Shown here: positions 7,137 to 14,249 of the stretch, piece by piece
Layout: the number at the start of each line of letters is the position of its first letter
How positions within the stretch are numbered: the first letter of the stretch is position 1
Assembly: GCA_946186535.1 (NCBI GenBank)
Contig: CAMHNT010000023.1
Span: 1 to 14,249 of the forward strand
From: an uncultured Clostridia bacterium
Lineage (GTDB): Bacteria > Bacillota > Clostridia > Oscillospirales > Acutalibacteraceae
Reading direction: 5' to 3'
Length of the DNA: 14,249 nucleotides
Notes under the pieces: generated by a model
What the model was told of the DNA's origin: nothing
Database searches by the model: none
Seen by the model: the letters and a program-made list of their open reading frames with translations, nothing else
Translations under genes and position numbers: made by a program

Positions 7137-9422
7137 CTACTTCCCTTTCTTAAATAAATTTTTAAACAAAGAATTATTATTCCCCTTTGCAGGCTTCGGA
7201 GCCGGTATTTTAAACTTCGGCACCTGCAAATCATACATATACTCACCTATCTGATGTTCGTCCAGGATACTCCTTGAAAAATGCATTTCGACAGTCTGAT
7301 ATCCGGTCGGGACGAAGAATACAACATCAAATCCTACCAAATTCAGGAAAGCCATAATTATGGCGTCCTCGAGAGATATAACATAATCTCCGGTATTTAT
7401 ATAAATAACCTTAGGGTTTTTCTTTGTGAAGTCAAACTTCTGTATAAGTCTTATCAGCTCCGTTTGCAGATTCAGAATAGTCGAAACGATCGTATATTCC
7501 GTTCCGTTAACAAACGTGCCGTTGATATTTCTTGAATCTATCAGCACCTGAAGCTTGTCCAGAATATAATTCTGAGTTTCGGGTCTTAAAACTCCGTACT
7601 GATAGTATTGGCTCTGCATGATCGCATTTCTCTGAACCTTGCCGTTCTTGAAAAATACAGTCGGATTAAGTCTGAACGGATTCGGAGCATTCGGATTCGT
7701 ATACGGCACTGAGCCTATAACAAGAGTATCCTCCGTCAGCAGATTTCTTATACTCTGCCAGTACTTCGAAACGTTGCTGTCCTTTACTCCCGAAACCTTT
7801 GCGAATATAACGGGAACATTAACCGTATCGTCATACGTGCTGAAATTCGGTCTGAACTTCAGCTCCTGATCCCAAAGAATTCCAATCTCCTCATACATCG
7901 TCTTCAGCGTTACCGCGTTTGCCTTGGTGTACTGAAAATTCCTGTATATTCCCGTTCCGGAATACATAACCTCGTCAAGATCTCTTTCGGCATGATAAGC
8001 AGCCGTCGCAATCTGAAGACCGCTGTTCTCCGTTGGAAATACGTTCATAACAAGCGTCTGGGTATATTTCATCTCAAAAAGAACCTTGTCCGAAAGCATA
8101 CACCTTGAATTCAGATTAGGAACCAGTATCAGAACATCGCATGGAAGCTTTGAAAGCATCTTAAGAAAAAGCACTTCGCAGTCGTTCTTGCAGCCGCCGA
8201 GATAAATAAAAAGCGACACAAGAGGCATTGACCAATTCCCAAAAAGCGCCTGCAAATATCTCAGCGTCCAGCAGACGAGATGAATCGCCTTTCCGGTAAG
8301 CTTGTTAAGATTCATGTCAGGCTGCTTCGATTCTTCCAGAACGACATCAAGGAACGCCTTGACAAGAAGCTTCTGAAGCTCAATATTCTGAGGAAATCGA
8401 AGCTTCGACGACATATCAAGAAGCATCTCGTCAAGCTTGGCGTAGTTTCTTCTGTTAAGCCTTGCCACCTCGCTTGCAGTCGGAAGCGGAATTTTTTCCT
8501 CGGCAATGAGATAATTTCTTCCGCTGTTTTTGATTTCAAGATAAAACCTGTAAAGCTCGTTCTGATATGTCACCTTGTCCTCGACGCCGTAAATGCGGCA
8601 GAAAGCGTTGTAAAAGAGATTTTTGTCATCTCCTCTCGTTACTGCCGGTTTCTTGATATCTTCAAGAATGTTTCCGGAAAGCCATGCATTTGTGCAGTTC
8701 CGAACTGTCGGTCTGTTTCCGTAAAGACGTTCTCTTTCCGCTTTTTCCTGAATTTCCTGTCTTATTGCTTTTAAGCTATAGCCTGCCGGAAATTCTTTCA
8801 TGTCAGGCAGCTGAAGCTTGTCCGAAAGCATCGATCTCGGATCAAGCGAAAGATACTCTTGTTCGCCGTCATAAACCAGCAGAACAACGTCACAGCCCGA
8901 ATTGCTCAGAATATTCAGCAGATAAAGATCGTATATTCCTATCTCGCCGTCATAAAGGATCTTGGGAACATCCAATGAACCAAGTCTGTTGACAACCCCT
9001 TCAAATCGATAGTAAAGCCAACACATAAACTTAATATAAGAGTTTCTGATAACGTTATCGTTCTTTCCGATACTCTTCAGAGACAGAAGCGCACTGTACA
9101 AAGCGTCAGCCATAACCGTACACTGAGAACTGTTCATTCTCGGAAGCCACCTGTTCAGCGACTGACCGATAAAAAATTTATCGAGCTTAAAGTCGGTACC
9201 CATCATTTCCTGAAAAAACGAAAGATTCTTCCCGTCGGGATTGGGAATTTTTCCCTCAATCACAACTCCGTTCTTTCTCGTTGCTTCATAATATTCTATT
9301 ATAAAATTCTTTATATCTTCGTTGCTGCCGCAGATTCTGTAAAAATAAACCGAATTCTGCGCTCTTTTGTTCAGAGGGAGGAAATAATCGTTCAGGCTCT
9401 GAATTTTCTTATGCTCAAACAT
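7137..9422 (-). CDS. YceG-like Ter-system protein with three internal repeats
   Basis: 761-residue protein assigned to the YceG family (putative component of the Ter 'biosynthetic module') by overall resemblance and by lying next to a TelA gene, as in Bacillus, where YceG is shorter (about 540). No catalytic motif is recognised. By eye it contains three diverged copies of one unit at about 24-195, 268-445 and 536-715. Each begins with a strand like VYFYRICG, YNAFCRIYG or VIFAKVSG, continues to GVVIEGKIPNP, NYLIAEEKIPLP or TLVIGSVPYTNP, and ends in a helix-strand such as NSGCDVVLLV, KLPCDVLILV or LVGFDVVFFV. The basic tail (about 735-761) carries KFKIPAPKP and a Lys/Phe-rich, possibly amphipathic end. 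The start has AGGTGA about 9 bases upstream, 15 bases after the rhomboid stop. The function is unknown. Confidence 0.85.
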   Translation of the reverse strand: MFEHKKIQSLNDYFLPLNKRAQNSVYFYRICGSNEDIKNFIIEYYEATRKNGVVIEGKIPNPDGKNLSFFQEMMGTDFKLDKFFIGQSLNRWLPRMNSSQCTVMADALYSALLSLKSIGKNDNVIRNSYIKFMCWLYYRFEGVVNRLGSLDVPKILYDGEIGIYDLYLLNILSNSGCDVVLLVYDGEQEYLSLDPRSMLSDKLQLPDMKEFPAGYSLKAIRQEIQEKAERERLYGNRPTVRNCTNAWLSGNILEDIKKPAVTRGDDKNLFYNAFCRIYGVEDKVTYQNELYRFYLEIKNSGRNYLIAEEKIPLPTASEVARLNRRNYAKLDEMLLDMSSKLRFPQNIELQKLLVKAFLDVVLEESKQPDMNLNKLTGKAIHLVCWTLRYLQALFGNWSMPLVSLFIYLGGCKNDCEVLFLKMLSKLPCDVLILVPNLNSRCMLSDKVLFEMKYTQTLVMNVFPTENSGLQIATAAYHAERDLDEVMYSGTGIYRNFQYTKANAVTLKTMYEEIGILWDQELKFRPNFSTYDDTVNVPVIFAKVSGVKDSNVSKYWQSIRNLLTEDTLVIGSVPYTNPNAPNPFRLNPTVFFKNGKVQRNAIMQSQYYQYGVLRPETQNYILDKLQVLIDSRNINGTFVNGTEYTIVSTILNLQTELIRLIQKFDFTKKNPKVIYINTGDYVISLEDAIIMAFLNLVGFDVVFFVPTGYQTVEMHFSRSILDEHQIGEYMYDLQVPKFKIPAPKPAKGNNNSLFKNLFKKGK

Positions 9423-9437
9423 CTATTGCTTCACCTA

Positions 9438-10157
9438 TTAATAGTATGTAAATTTATTGGTGTCGTTATCCGTACCGGATCGCTGACCGTTGTACGGCTG
9501 AACCGAAGAACCGCCATAACCGCCATATTGGTTCGGATACTGAAAATCGCTGCCTGCAGCAGGCTCTGATTTTTTGATCTTGTCTCTGTTCAGACGATAT
9601 CCGAGAACGGAGCCGCAGATACCGCCGAGGATATGACCGAAGTTGGAAACATTACTCTCAATAAAGAGTCCCTCATAAACCTGCTCTCCGAGATAGATCA
9701 CAGCCACAAGAATGAAAGTGAGAGGAATATTTCCCTCCTTGATACTCGTGAACGAAGAGAGAAGAATAAACGCAAAAACAATGCCGCTTGCTCCGAGGAG
9801 CTGAATATTCGGGAAAAGAATAAAATTCAGAATACCTGTTGCCAGCGCCGTGGTAATCATTACGAGCAATATATTTTTGGAGCCGTATTTCTCTTCAAGA
9901 AGCGGACCTACGATAAGCAGCATCATCATATTACCTATATAATGATCCCAGCTTACATGACCTATAGCATGACCGAAAAATCTCACATAGGTCAAAGGAC
10001 TGAGAAGCGATGAACGATAAACACTGAAAATGTGGTTATTAGTCCAGCCGTTCGTAACAATGTTCAGCACCCAAGCGATAAAACAAAGAATTACAAAAGA
10101 GAGTATCACCGGAGCGTTGAATGAAACTTTAATCTTTTTCAAATCGAGTTTTTTCAT
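9438..10157 (-). CDS. rhomboid family intramembrane serine protease
   Basis: Predicted to cleave membrane-anchored proteins within the bilayer. From ATG 10157 it has 239 residues with about six hydrophobic helices. Rhomboid residues are visible: the HxxxN pair His72/Asn76 (DHYIGN), the catalytic serine in GASG (Ser124), and the catalytic histidine in FGHILGG (His175). The cytosolic tail (about 198-239) is rich in Gly, Tyr, Gln and Ser and probably disordered. The start is uncertain: AGGAG lies 11 bases before ATG 10157 and 5 bases before an in-frame TTG at 10163, while an ATG at 10199 has only a weak site. It is the first gene of the apparent ter operon, 15 bases ahead of the YceG-like gene and behind the promoter at 10259-10287. 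Its substrate may be a stress-system membrane protein, which is inference. Confidence 0.9.
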   Translation of the reverse strand: MKKLDLKKIKVSFNAPVILSFVILCFIAWVLNIVTNGWTNNHIFSVYRSSLLSPLTYVRFFGHAIGHVSWDHYIGNMMMLLIVGPLLEEKYGSKNILLVMITTALATGILNFILFPNIQLLGASGIVFAFILLSSFTSIKEGNIPLTFILVAVIYLGEQVYEGLFIESNVSNFGHILGGICGSVLGYRLNRDKIKKSEPAAGSDFQYPNQYGGYGGSSVQPYNGQRSGTDNDTNKFTYY

Positions 10158-10240
10158 GAACAAATCATCTCCTGATCCTCCGGATTCATCAAAACCCATC
10201 AAATGAACCCGGTAATTATACCTTCACAAAACAAACGCTA

Positions 10241-10261
10241 AATCACGTTTATGATGTGATT
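10241..10261. promoter_or_regulatory. operator-like inverted repeat over the ter operon start
   Basis: AATCAC (10241-10246) and GTGATT (10256-10261) form an inverted repeat with a 9-base centre. It overlaps the downstream edge of the -10 and the predicted start of transcription. A repressor site is plausible. A second, overlapping AAACG/CGTTT pair lies at 10232-10250, so a 5' mRNA hairpin is an alternative. Confidence 0.4.
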
Positions 10262-10287
10262 ATACCATAACTAACCATAATTAACAA
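10259..10287 (-). promoter_or_regulatory. promoter of the rhomboid-yceG-telA-terD operon
   Basis: On the minus strand TTGTTA (10287-10282), a 17-base spacer and TATAAT (10264-10259) with an extended TGG form a good sigma-A-like promoter. The spacer and -10 edge contain two direct copies of TTATGGT exactly 10 bases apart (plus-strand ACCATAA at 10264-10270 and 10274-10280). The stretch upstream is rich in A and T tracts and may act as an UP element. The predicted leader to the rhomboid start is about 95 bases. Apart from this promoter, the operator-like repeat and the terminator at 10465-10508, the 10203-10545 gap shows no gene. Confidence 0.75.
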
Positions 10288-10464
10288 TATAATTTTAATT
10301 TTTTTATTAATTTGTTAACAATTACCTCAAATTTAATTGAATTTTTTTCTTTTACTAAAATATTTTTTCCGACGCGGTTTTCCCAATTTCGTCAGAGACA
10401 GGTATATTTTTTTATGTTAAAACTTCCTTGTGAAGTGTTCAAATTTGCTCATTTATAAGTTATA

Positions 10465-10508
10465 TGAAAAAGGGAAACGAGCCGCTGTAATCGGTTTCAC
10501 TTCCCTTT
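10465..10508 (-). terminator. terminator after the trypsin-like protease gene
   Basis: On the minus strand AAAGGGAA (10508-10501) pairs with TTCCCTTT (10476-10469). The pairing continues inward through GTGA and, after a small internal loop, CCG/CGG, giving a long stem with a short loop. A run of five T follows. It begins about 38 bases after the stop codon and separates this gene from the ter operon promoter. The opposite strand also has A and T runs, so it may work both ways. Confidence 0.82.
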
Positions 10509-10545
10509 CATAAATTTTTATATTTATAATCTCAAAGTATATTAT

Positions 10546-12420
10546 TCAGATAAAGCTTCTGCAAAAATTCAGGATCAGATCGTATCCTACCGCAAGATTG
10601 ATATTCTGCGCATCGTTTCTTATCATGCGGCTTATCCCTATCACTTCTCCGTACATATTGAGAACAGCGCCTCCCGAGCTTCCCGGTGAAACCGGTGCGG
10701 TAAACTGTATCATATCTACTCCGTCGACATTTCTGAAGCCCGAAATTATTCCGTCCGAAACCGTATTGAAAAGTCCGTGAGGACTTCCGATCGCAACAAC
10801 CTTCTGCCCTCTCACCAAGCCTTTAGGATCATTATAGACAGGAAGCGGTCTGAGCTTTCTGTCTATTCTCAGAACAGCCAGATCGAAATCCCTGTGATAC
10901 TTTATGAGTTGTTCGGTAAAATAAATCCGGTCATCATTTTCAATTCTCACTCCGAAAACCTGACCGCCTTCAACGACATGAAAATTTGTGACTATATAAC
11001 CGTTCTCTCCGATCATAACTCCCGAACCAAGGCTTTCGATCTCCATGTCCTTTCCGTTCATCTGATACTGATTCCTGTGCATAACGAAAATCTGAACGAC
11101 CGAAGAAGCAAGCTGAGCAAGCTCCTCAAAAGTTTTTTCTCTTTTCGGCCGGTTCGAAGCCATTCCCGGAATTCTCGTCTGACCGTCACGGTAGCCGTTC
11201 CCCTGAAAGCCCTGACTATGAACCGGTCCCTGATTTGCCGCATAAGGATCTCCGTAAGGCATACGTAAATTTCCGGAATTCGGTGCCGGAATCGTAATTC
11301 CTGTGCCTGTATTCGTCTGAGTCCGACCGTAATTGTCGACAGACCGAGGAACGTCCAAATTACGTGAATACTGCCCTTGCTGTGAGTCGGACGAATAACC
11401 GGAACCATAAACGGTTTGTCTTTGCTGTATTGTCGTTTTCCTGTTCGGATGCGGAGGAATGGTAACTCTGACAGAACCGCTGCCGGATTGCTGCTGCGCC
11501 CCCGTTCCGTAAGACGGATGCGGCAATCGTTTTTCAGGCCGTGGAGGTATCTTGACTTTTATCGGAGGAATTTCATTCTGCTGCGATACACCACTTTCGT
11601 ATGATGATCGATTCAAATCATTCCTCACCGGCTGACGGTCGTATCTTTTGGGAATCGTAACCCTTACCGATGGATTCTGACGTGCGTCATTTCCGTAAGA
11701 CGTCATATGCGGAGATACAAACGAACCGCCGTTCGAAGTTCTTTGCGAAGAAGTAAAAATTCTGACATACTCCGGAATATCGGTATTTCCGAGATGACCC
11801 AAAACATAGCCGGATGAAAGGTTAAGATTTTTCGCTTCCGGAATCAGATCGGTTTTGTTCTGAATAAGCAAAACGCTTCCGCCCGACGCAATCACCATAT
11901 AAAAGAAAAGGTAATCGTGAATCCTGGAAATGTTTTCACCCACCACCTTCAGTCCGTTTTCCATATAGCCATTTCCGATCAGATCCCCGATAAATTCATC
12001 ATACCAGAACAAAAGCTTTATGATGAAATTTTTCTCGATAGAAGGCGGAATAACCGGACGTGTCTTTTTGAAGACATCAAAAGTTTCCGCCAATGCTGTT
12101 CCCAATGACAATGACAGTTCCTCGTTATTCTGAGTACATTTTATTTCAGCCTTTTTCTTAAAGCTGCGAAGCCATTTCACATAGGCGTCATTGTAATAGC
12201 TTACCGTTTCGGGAGAAACCATTTTCAGTTTGCTTATTCTTATATATGCCGTACGGTTTCTCAGATGATTGTCCATATTTGAAATATCGTTAAGAAGACT
12301 GTCATTTTCTCCGATAATTCTCACAAACACATTATTCTCATTATCGCATTTAAAATATTCAAAGTCCGTTATAGATTTAATATTATCTGAATTTTTACGC
12401 ACCAAGTTAAAATTTGTCAC
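10546..12420 (-). CDS. cytosolic HtrA-like serine protease with N-terminal YceG-like domain
   Basis: 624 residues from GTG 12420, chosen because AAAGGTGG lies 8 bases ahead; upstream in-frame GTG/TTG codons overlap that site. No signal peptide or membrane helix is visible, so it is probably cytosolic. Residues about 30-200 resemble one repeat of the YceG-like protein: VFVRIIG, then TAYIRISKLK, then NFIIKLLFWY and ASGGSVLLI. Residues about 225-425 are low-complexity (Gly, Ser, Tyr, Gln, Pro) with recurring VRVTIP, IKVKIPPRP, VRVTIPPHP and GITIPAP. Residues about 430-620 are a trypsin-like domain with His481 (TNFHVVEGG), Asp513 (FDLAVLRID) and Ser582 (SPGSSGGAV). No PDZ domain follows. It diverges from the CitE/phosphoribosyltransferase genes and points toward the ter operon. 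The role is inferred: stress-triggered proteolysis, with the N-terminal domain sensing or docking. Confidence 0.87.
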   Translation of the reverse strand: MTNFNLVRKNSDNIKSITDFEYFKCDNENNVFVRIIGENDSLLNDISNMDNHLRNRTAYIRISKLKMVSPETVSYYNDAYVKWLRSFKKKAEIKCTQNNEELSLSLGTALAETFDVFKKTRPVIPPSIEKNFIIKLLFWYDEFIGDLIGNGYMENGLKVVGENISRIHDYLFFYMVIASGGSVLLIQNKTDLIPEAKNLNLSSGYVLGHLGNTDIPEYVRIFTSSQRTSNGGSFVSPHMTSYGNDARQNPSVRVTIPKRYDRQPVRNDLNRSSYESGVSQQNEIPPIKVKIPPRPEKRLPHPSYGTGAQQQSGSGSVRVTIPPHPNRKTTIQQRQTVYGSGYSSDSQQGQYSRNLDVPRSVDNYGRTQTNTGTGITIPAPNSGNLRMPYGDPYAANQGPVHSQGFQGNGYRDGQTRIPGMASNRPKREKTFEELAQLASSVVQIFVMHRNQYQMNGKDMEIESLGSGVMIGENGYIVTNFHVVEGGQVFGVRIENDDRIYFTEQLIKYHRDFDLAVLRIDRKLRPLPVYNDPKGLVRGQKVVAIGSPHGLFNTVSDGIISGFRNVDGVDMIQFTAPVSPGSSGGAVLNMYGEVIGISRMIRNDAQNINLAVGYDLILNFCRSFI

Positions 12421-12523
12421 CAAAAACACCACCTTTAACGAAATTATTTTAAATCCGGCTTAAAAATCTTATAAAATTTACAATATAATTCTATCACAAA
12501 CTAAGAAAAATATCTACCAATTT

Positions 12524-12543
12524 TTGAGGTTTTATGGTATAAT
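12524..12543 (+). promoter_or_regulatory. promoter of the CitE-like/phosphoribosyltransferase genes
   Basis: TATAAT at 12538-12543 with TGG before it is an extended -10; no good -35 lies at 17 bases (TACCAA). It shares the 12-mer TTATGGTATAAT with the ter operon promoter at 10259-10287. The predicted leader to the ATG at 12640 is about 90 bases. On the opposite strand, TGATAGAAT near 12487-12495 is a weak candidate for the protease gene. Confidence 0.6.
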
Positions 12544-12639
12544 TTATTTCGATACAGTATTTTACGGACAATTGTGTTATATTTAATTTCATTGGAAGGT
12601 ATCCGACAAAAAAAGTTGAACAGGAGTTTAGATTTTATA

Positions 12640-13602
12640 ATGAAGGACGATAATATTTATTACAGCGTGGGCGCGCTTCTCTACTGCCCTGCCAACAAAG
12701 AAAGCATCTCAAGGGCAGTCATAAACGAAAAGCTCGGAAGAAACTACTCTTTGGCGCTCTGTCTTGAAGACACGATAAACGACGACTTCGTTGAGGAAGC
12801 CGAAAAAATAATGGTAAACTCTCTTCAGAAAATTTTTGAGAATAAAGATTCTTATACATTTTTTCTGCCAAAAATTTTTGTGAGAGTTCGCGAACGCAGT
12901 CAGATCAGCCGAATCATGAAAATGCTCGGCGATGCTCAGGCTATAATTTCAGGATTCATAATCCCGAAGTTCATTCCCGAAACGGCTGACGAATACATAG
13001 ACGAAATCATAAAGGTCAACGAGGAATACGGCCGTACGATCTATATGATGCCCATTCTCGAAAGTCAGACTATGATCGACCTGCGAACGAGGTATGATAT
13101 TCTCTATACAATAAAGGACAAGCTCAAAAGGATCGAGCCTCTCGTCCTGAACATCAGAGTCGGCGGAAACGATCTCTGCAAAATGTTCGGATTCCGACGT
13201 CACAGCAGCGAATCGATCCACGACATCAAACCCGTTTCCAATATATTCAGCGATATCGTCACCGTATTCGGTCTTGATTACGTTATCTCGGGACCCGTCT
13301 GGGAGTACTTTAACGGTGATAACTGGGACGAGGGTCTGAAGAATGAAATCGCCGGAGATATTCTCTGTGGATTCATCGGAAAAACCGTTATCCACCCGAA
13401 CCAGATCGAAGTAGTCAGAAATGCCTACAAGGTTTCTCTCAAGGATCTCCAGGACGCAAATTCCATTCTCAACTGGAGCAAGAACTCCGCTTCTCTCGTT
13501 GCCGGAAGTCAGGCAAAAGAGCGCATGAACGAATACAAAACGCACTGCATATGGGCAGAAAAGATCAGAATACTTGCGGAAATCTACGGAGTAAAACAAT
13601 AA
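12640..13602 (+). CDS. CitE/HpcH-HpaI-like lyase of the Ter biosynthetic module
   Basis: 320-residue TIM-barrel enzyme of the HpcH/HpaI aldolase and citrate lyase beta family, which cleaves or forms C-C bonds in Mg2+-bound oxo-acid or acyl-CoA substrates. Visible motifs are LALCLEDTI (38-46, acidic pair Glu43/Asp44), FVRVR (80-84, Arg82), IIPKF, MPILES (137-142, metal-ligand Glu141), RVGGNDL (173-179) and GKTVIHPNQI (247-256). The start at 12640 follows CAGGAG, though the 13-base spacing is rather long; the open frame extends upstream without a ribosome site. In Ter loci such genes sit next to a phosphoribosyltransferase, as here (19 bases apart), and are predicted to help make a nucleoside-like metabolite. 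The actual substrate is unknown. The family call is firm; the pathway follows from context. Confidence 0.88.
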   Translation: MKDDNIYYSVGALLYCPANKESISRAVINEKLGRNYSLALCLEDTINDDFVEEAEKIMVNSLQKIFENKDSYTFFLPKIFVRVRERSQISRIMKMLGDAQAIISGFIIPKFIPETADEYIDEIIKVNEEYGRTIYMMPILESQTMIDLRTRYDILYTIKDKLKRIEPLVLNIRVGGNDLCKMFGFRRHSSESIHDIKPVSNIFSDIVTVFGLDYVISGPVWEYFNGDNWDEGLKNEIAGDILCGFIGKTVIHPNQIEVVRNAYKVSLKDLQDANSILNWSKNSASLVAGSQAKERMNEYKTHCIWAEKIRILAEIYGVKQ

Positions 13603-13621
13603 AGGAAGGAATTGAAAAGTC

Positions 13622-14249
13622 ATGGATATGGTCGCTGTTGCCAAGCGTGAAAACAACAACAAACGAAAATATCTCGTTGTCAACAGACTTCAGGGAAAAC
13701 ATATACCCGTAAGCGGAAAAACCGCTTTCGGGATTTTCGACAGCCTTGCGGAACAACTCAGGGAATACTTACACAACAACGAAAATCTTCTCGTAGTAGG
13801 TTTCGCAGAAACCGCAACCGCAATCGGAGCTCGTCTTTCGGTAACATTAAAATGCAATTACATACAGACCACACGAGAGCAGGTCGACGCAGCGGAATAC
13901 CTTTTTTTCACGGAATCCCACAGCCACGCAACCGAACAGAAGCTCATAAAAAACGATATTGATTCCATAATCGATTCAACTGACAGAATCGTTTTTGCAG
14001 AGGATGAAGTAACAACAGGCAATACGATAATGAAAATTATCGATATCATAGAAAAGCTTTATCCCGGAAAAGTAAGCTTTTCGGTCGCTTCTCTTCTCAA
14101 CGGAATGGACGAAGAATCACTGAACCGTTACAGGGAAAAGAACATAAATGTTCATTACCTTGTTAAAACGAATCACGATACATACACAGATATCGCCGAA
14201 AGCTTCAAGGGAAACGGAGAGTATTTTCCGAAGAATTCATCTCAGACGG
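13622..14249 (+). CDS. Ter-system phosphoribosyltransferase, 3' end outside window
   Basis: At least 209 codons; the frame is open to the window edge, so the C-terminus is missing. The PRPP-binding signature of type I phosphoribosyltransferases is seen at 122-135 (RIVFAEDEVTTGNT, with the acidic pair before TTG). GFAETATAIGARL (60-72) and FFTESHSHATEQ (95-106) match what I recall of the phosphoribosyltransferases found in Ter loci. It should transfer a ribose-phosphate from PRPP to a base-like acceptor. Family members often carry a C-terminal TRSP or RNA-binding extension, which cannot be seen here. The ATG at 13622 has AGGAAGGA 11 bases upstream and is 19 bases from the lyase stop, so the two genes form an operon that probably continues into further biosynthetic genes. 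Confidence 0.85.
   Translation, partial: MDMVAVAKRENNNKRKYLVVNRLQGKHIPVSGKTAFGIFDSLAEQLREYLHNNENLLVVGFAETATAIGARLSVTLKCNYIQTTREQVDAAEYLFFTESHSHATEQKLIKNDIDSIIDSTDRIVFAEDEVTTGNTIMKIIDIIEKLYPGKVSFSVASLLNGMDEESLNRYREKNINVHYLVKTNHDTYTDIAESFKGNGEYFPKNSSQT

Noticed and set aside
12949..13683. A 244-codon open frame on the minus strand
   Set aside because: It lies opposite the CitE-like gene, whose family motifs are clear. The antisense translation shows no recognisable domain and no convincing start, so it is a codon-bias shadow.

Overview
The window reads as a chromosomal segment of a low-to-mid GC Gram-positive bacterium, most likely a Clostridia member of the Ruminococcus/Oscillospiraceae type. 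The reasons are strong AGGAGG-type ribosome binding sites, AT-rich intergenic regions with sigma-A-like promoters, and a gene set like the yceC-yceH stress locus of Bacillus. The genus is an inference. No rRNA, tRNA, CRISPR array or transposase was seen.

Layout. Bases 1-238 hold no gene but a dense cluster of perfect inverted repeats. On the minus strand, reading right to left, come: a cytosolic trypsin-like protease with an unusual N-terminal domain (12420-10546) ending in a strong terminator; then, behind a good promoter at 10259-10287, an apparent operon of rhomboid protease (10157-9438), a long YceG-like protein (9422-7137), a TelA/YceH-like protein (7134-5986) and three TerD paralogues (5913-5332, 5167-4586, 4566-3961). 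After these follow a PMCA-type calcium-pumping P-type ATPase (3524-780), with its own promoter and a leader of about 358 nt, and a small acyl-CoA thioesterase (649-239). On the plus strand, diverging from the protease, are a CitE/HpcH-HpaI-like lyase (12640-13602) and a phosphoribosyltransferase that runs off the right edge (13622 onward).

How the genes fit. TerD, TelA and YceG proteins, together with a CitE-like enzyme and a phosphoribosyltransferase, are the recognised parts of the Ter (tellurite/chemical stress) system. In published comparative genomics the lyase and phosphoribosyltransferase belong to a 'biosynthetic module' thought to make a nucleoside-like metabolite; more of that module probably lies beyond 14249. 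TerD proteins bind calcium, so the neighbouring calcium pump may be functionally linked. TerC, the usual membrane partner, is not in the window; the membrane proteins here are a rhomboid protease and the pump.

The most unusual point is that the YceG-like protein appears to consist of three diverged copies of one domain, and a fourth copy forms the N-terminus of the HtrA-like protease. This suggests a protease branch of the Ter response that shares an architecture with YceG. Other points of interest are a TerD paralogue that has lost its acidic calcium-binding loop, a terminator-like long stem inside the terD cluster, a shared promoter box in the two divergent units, and a long structured leader in front of the calcium pump.
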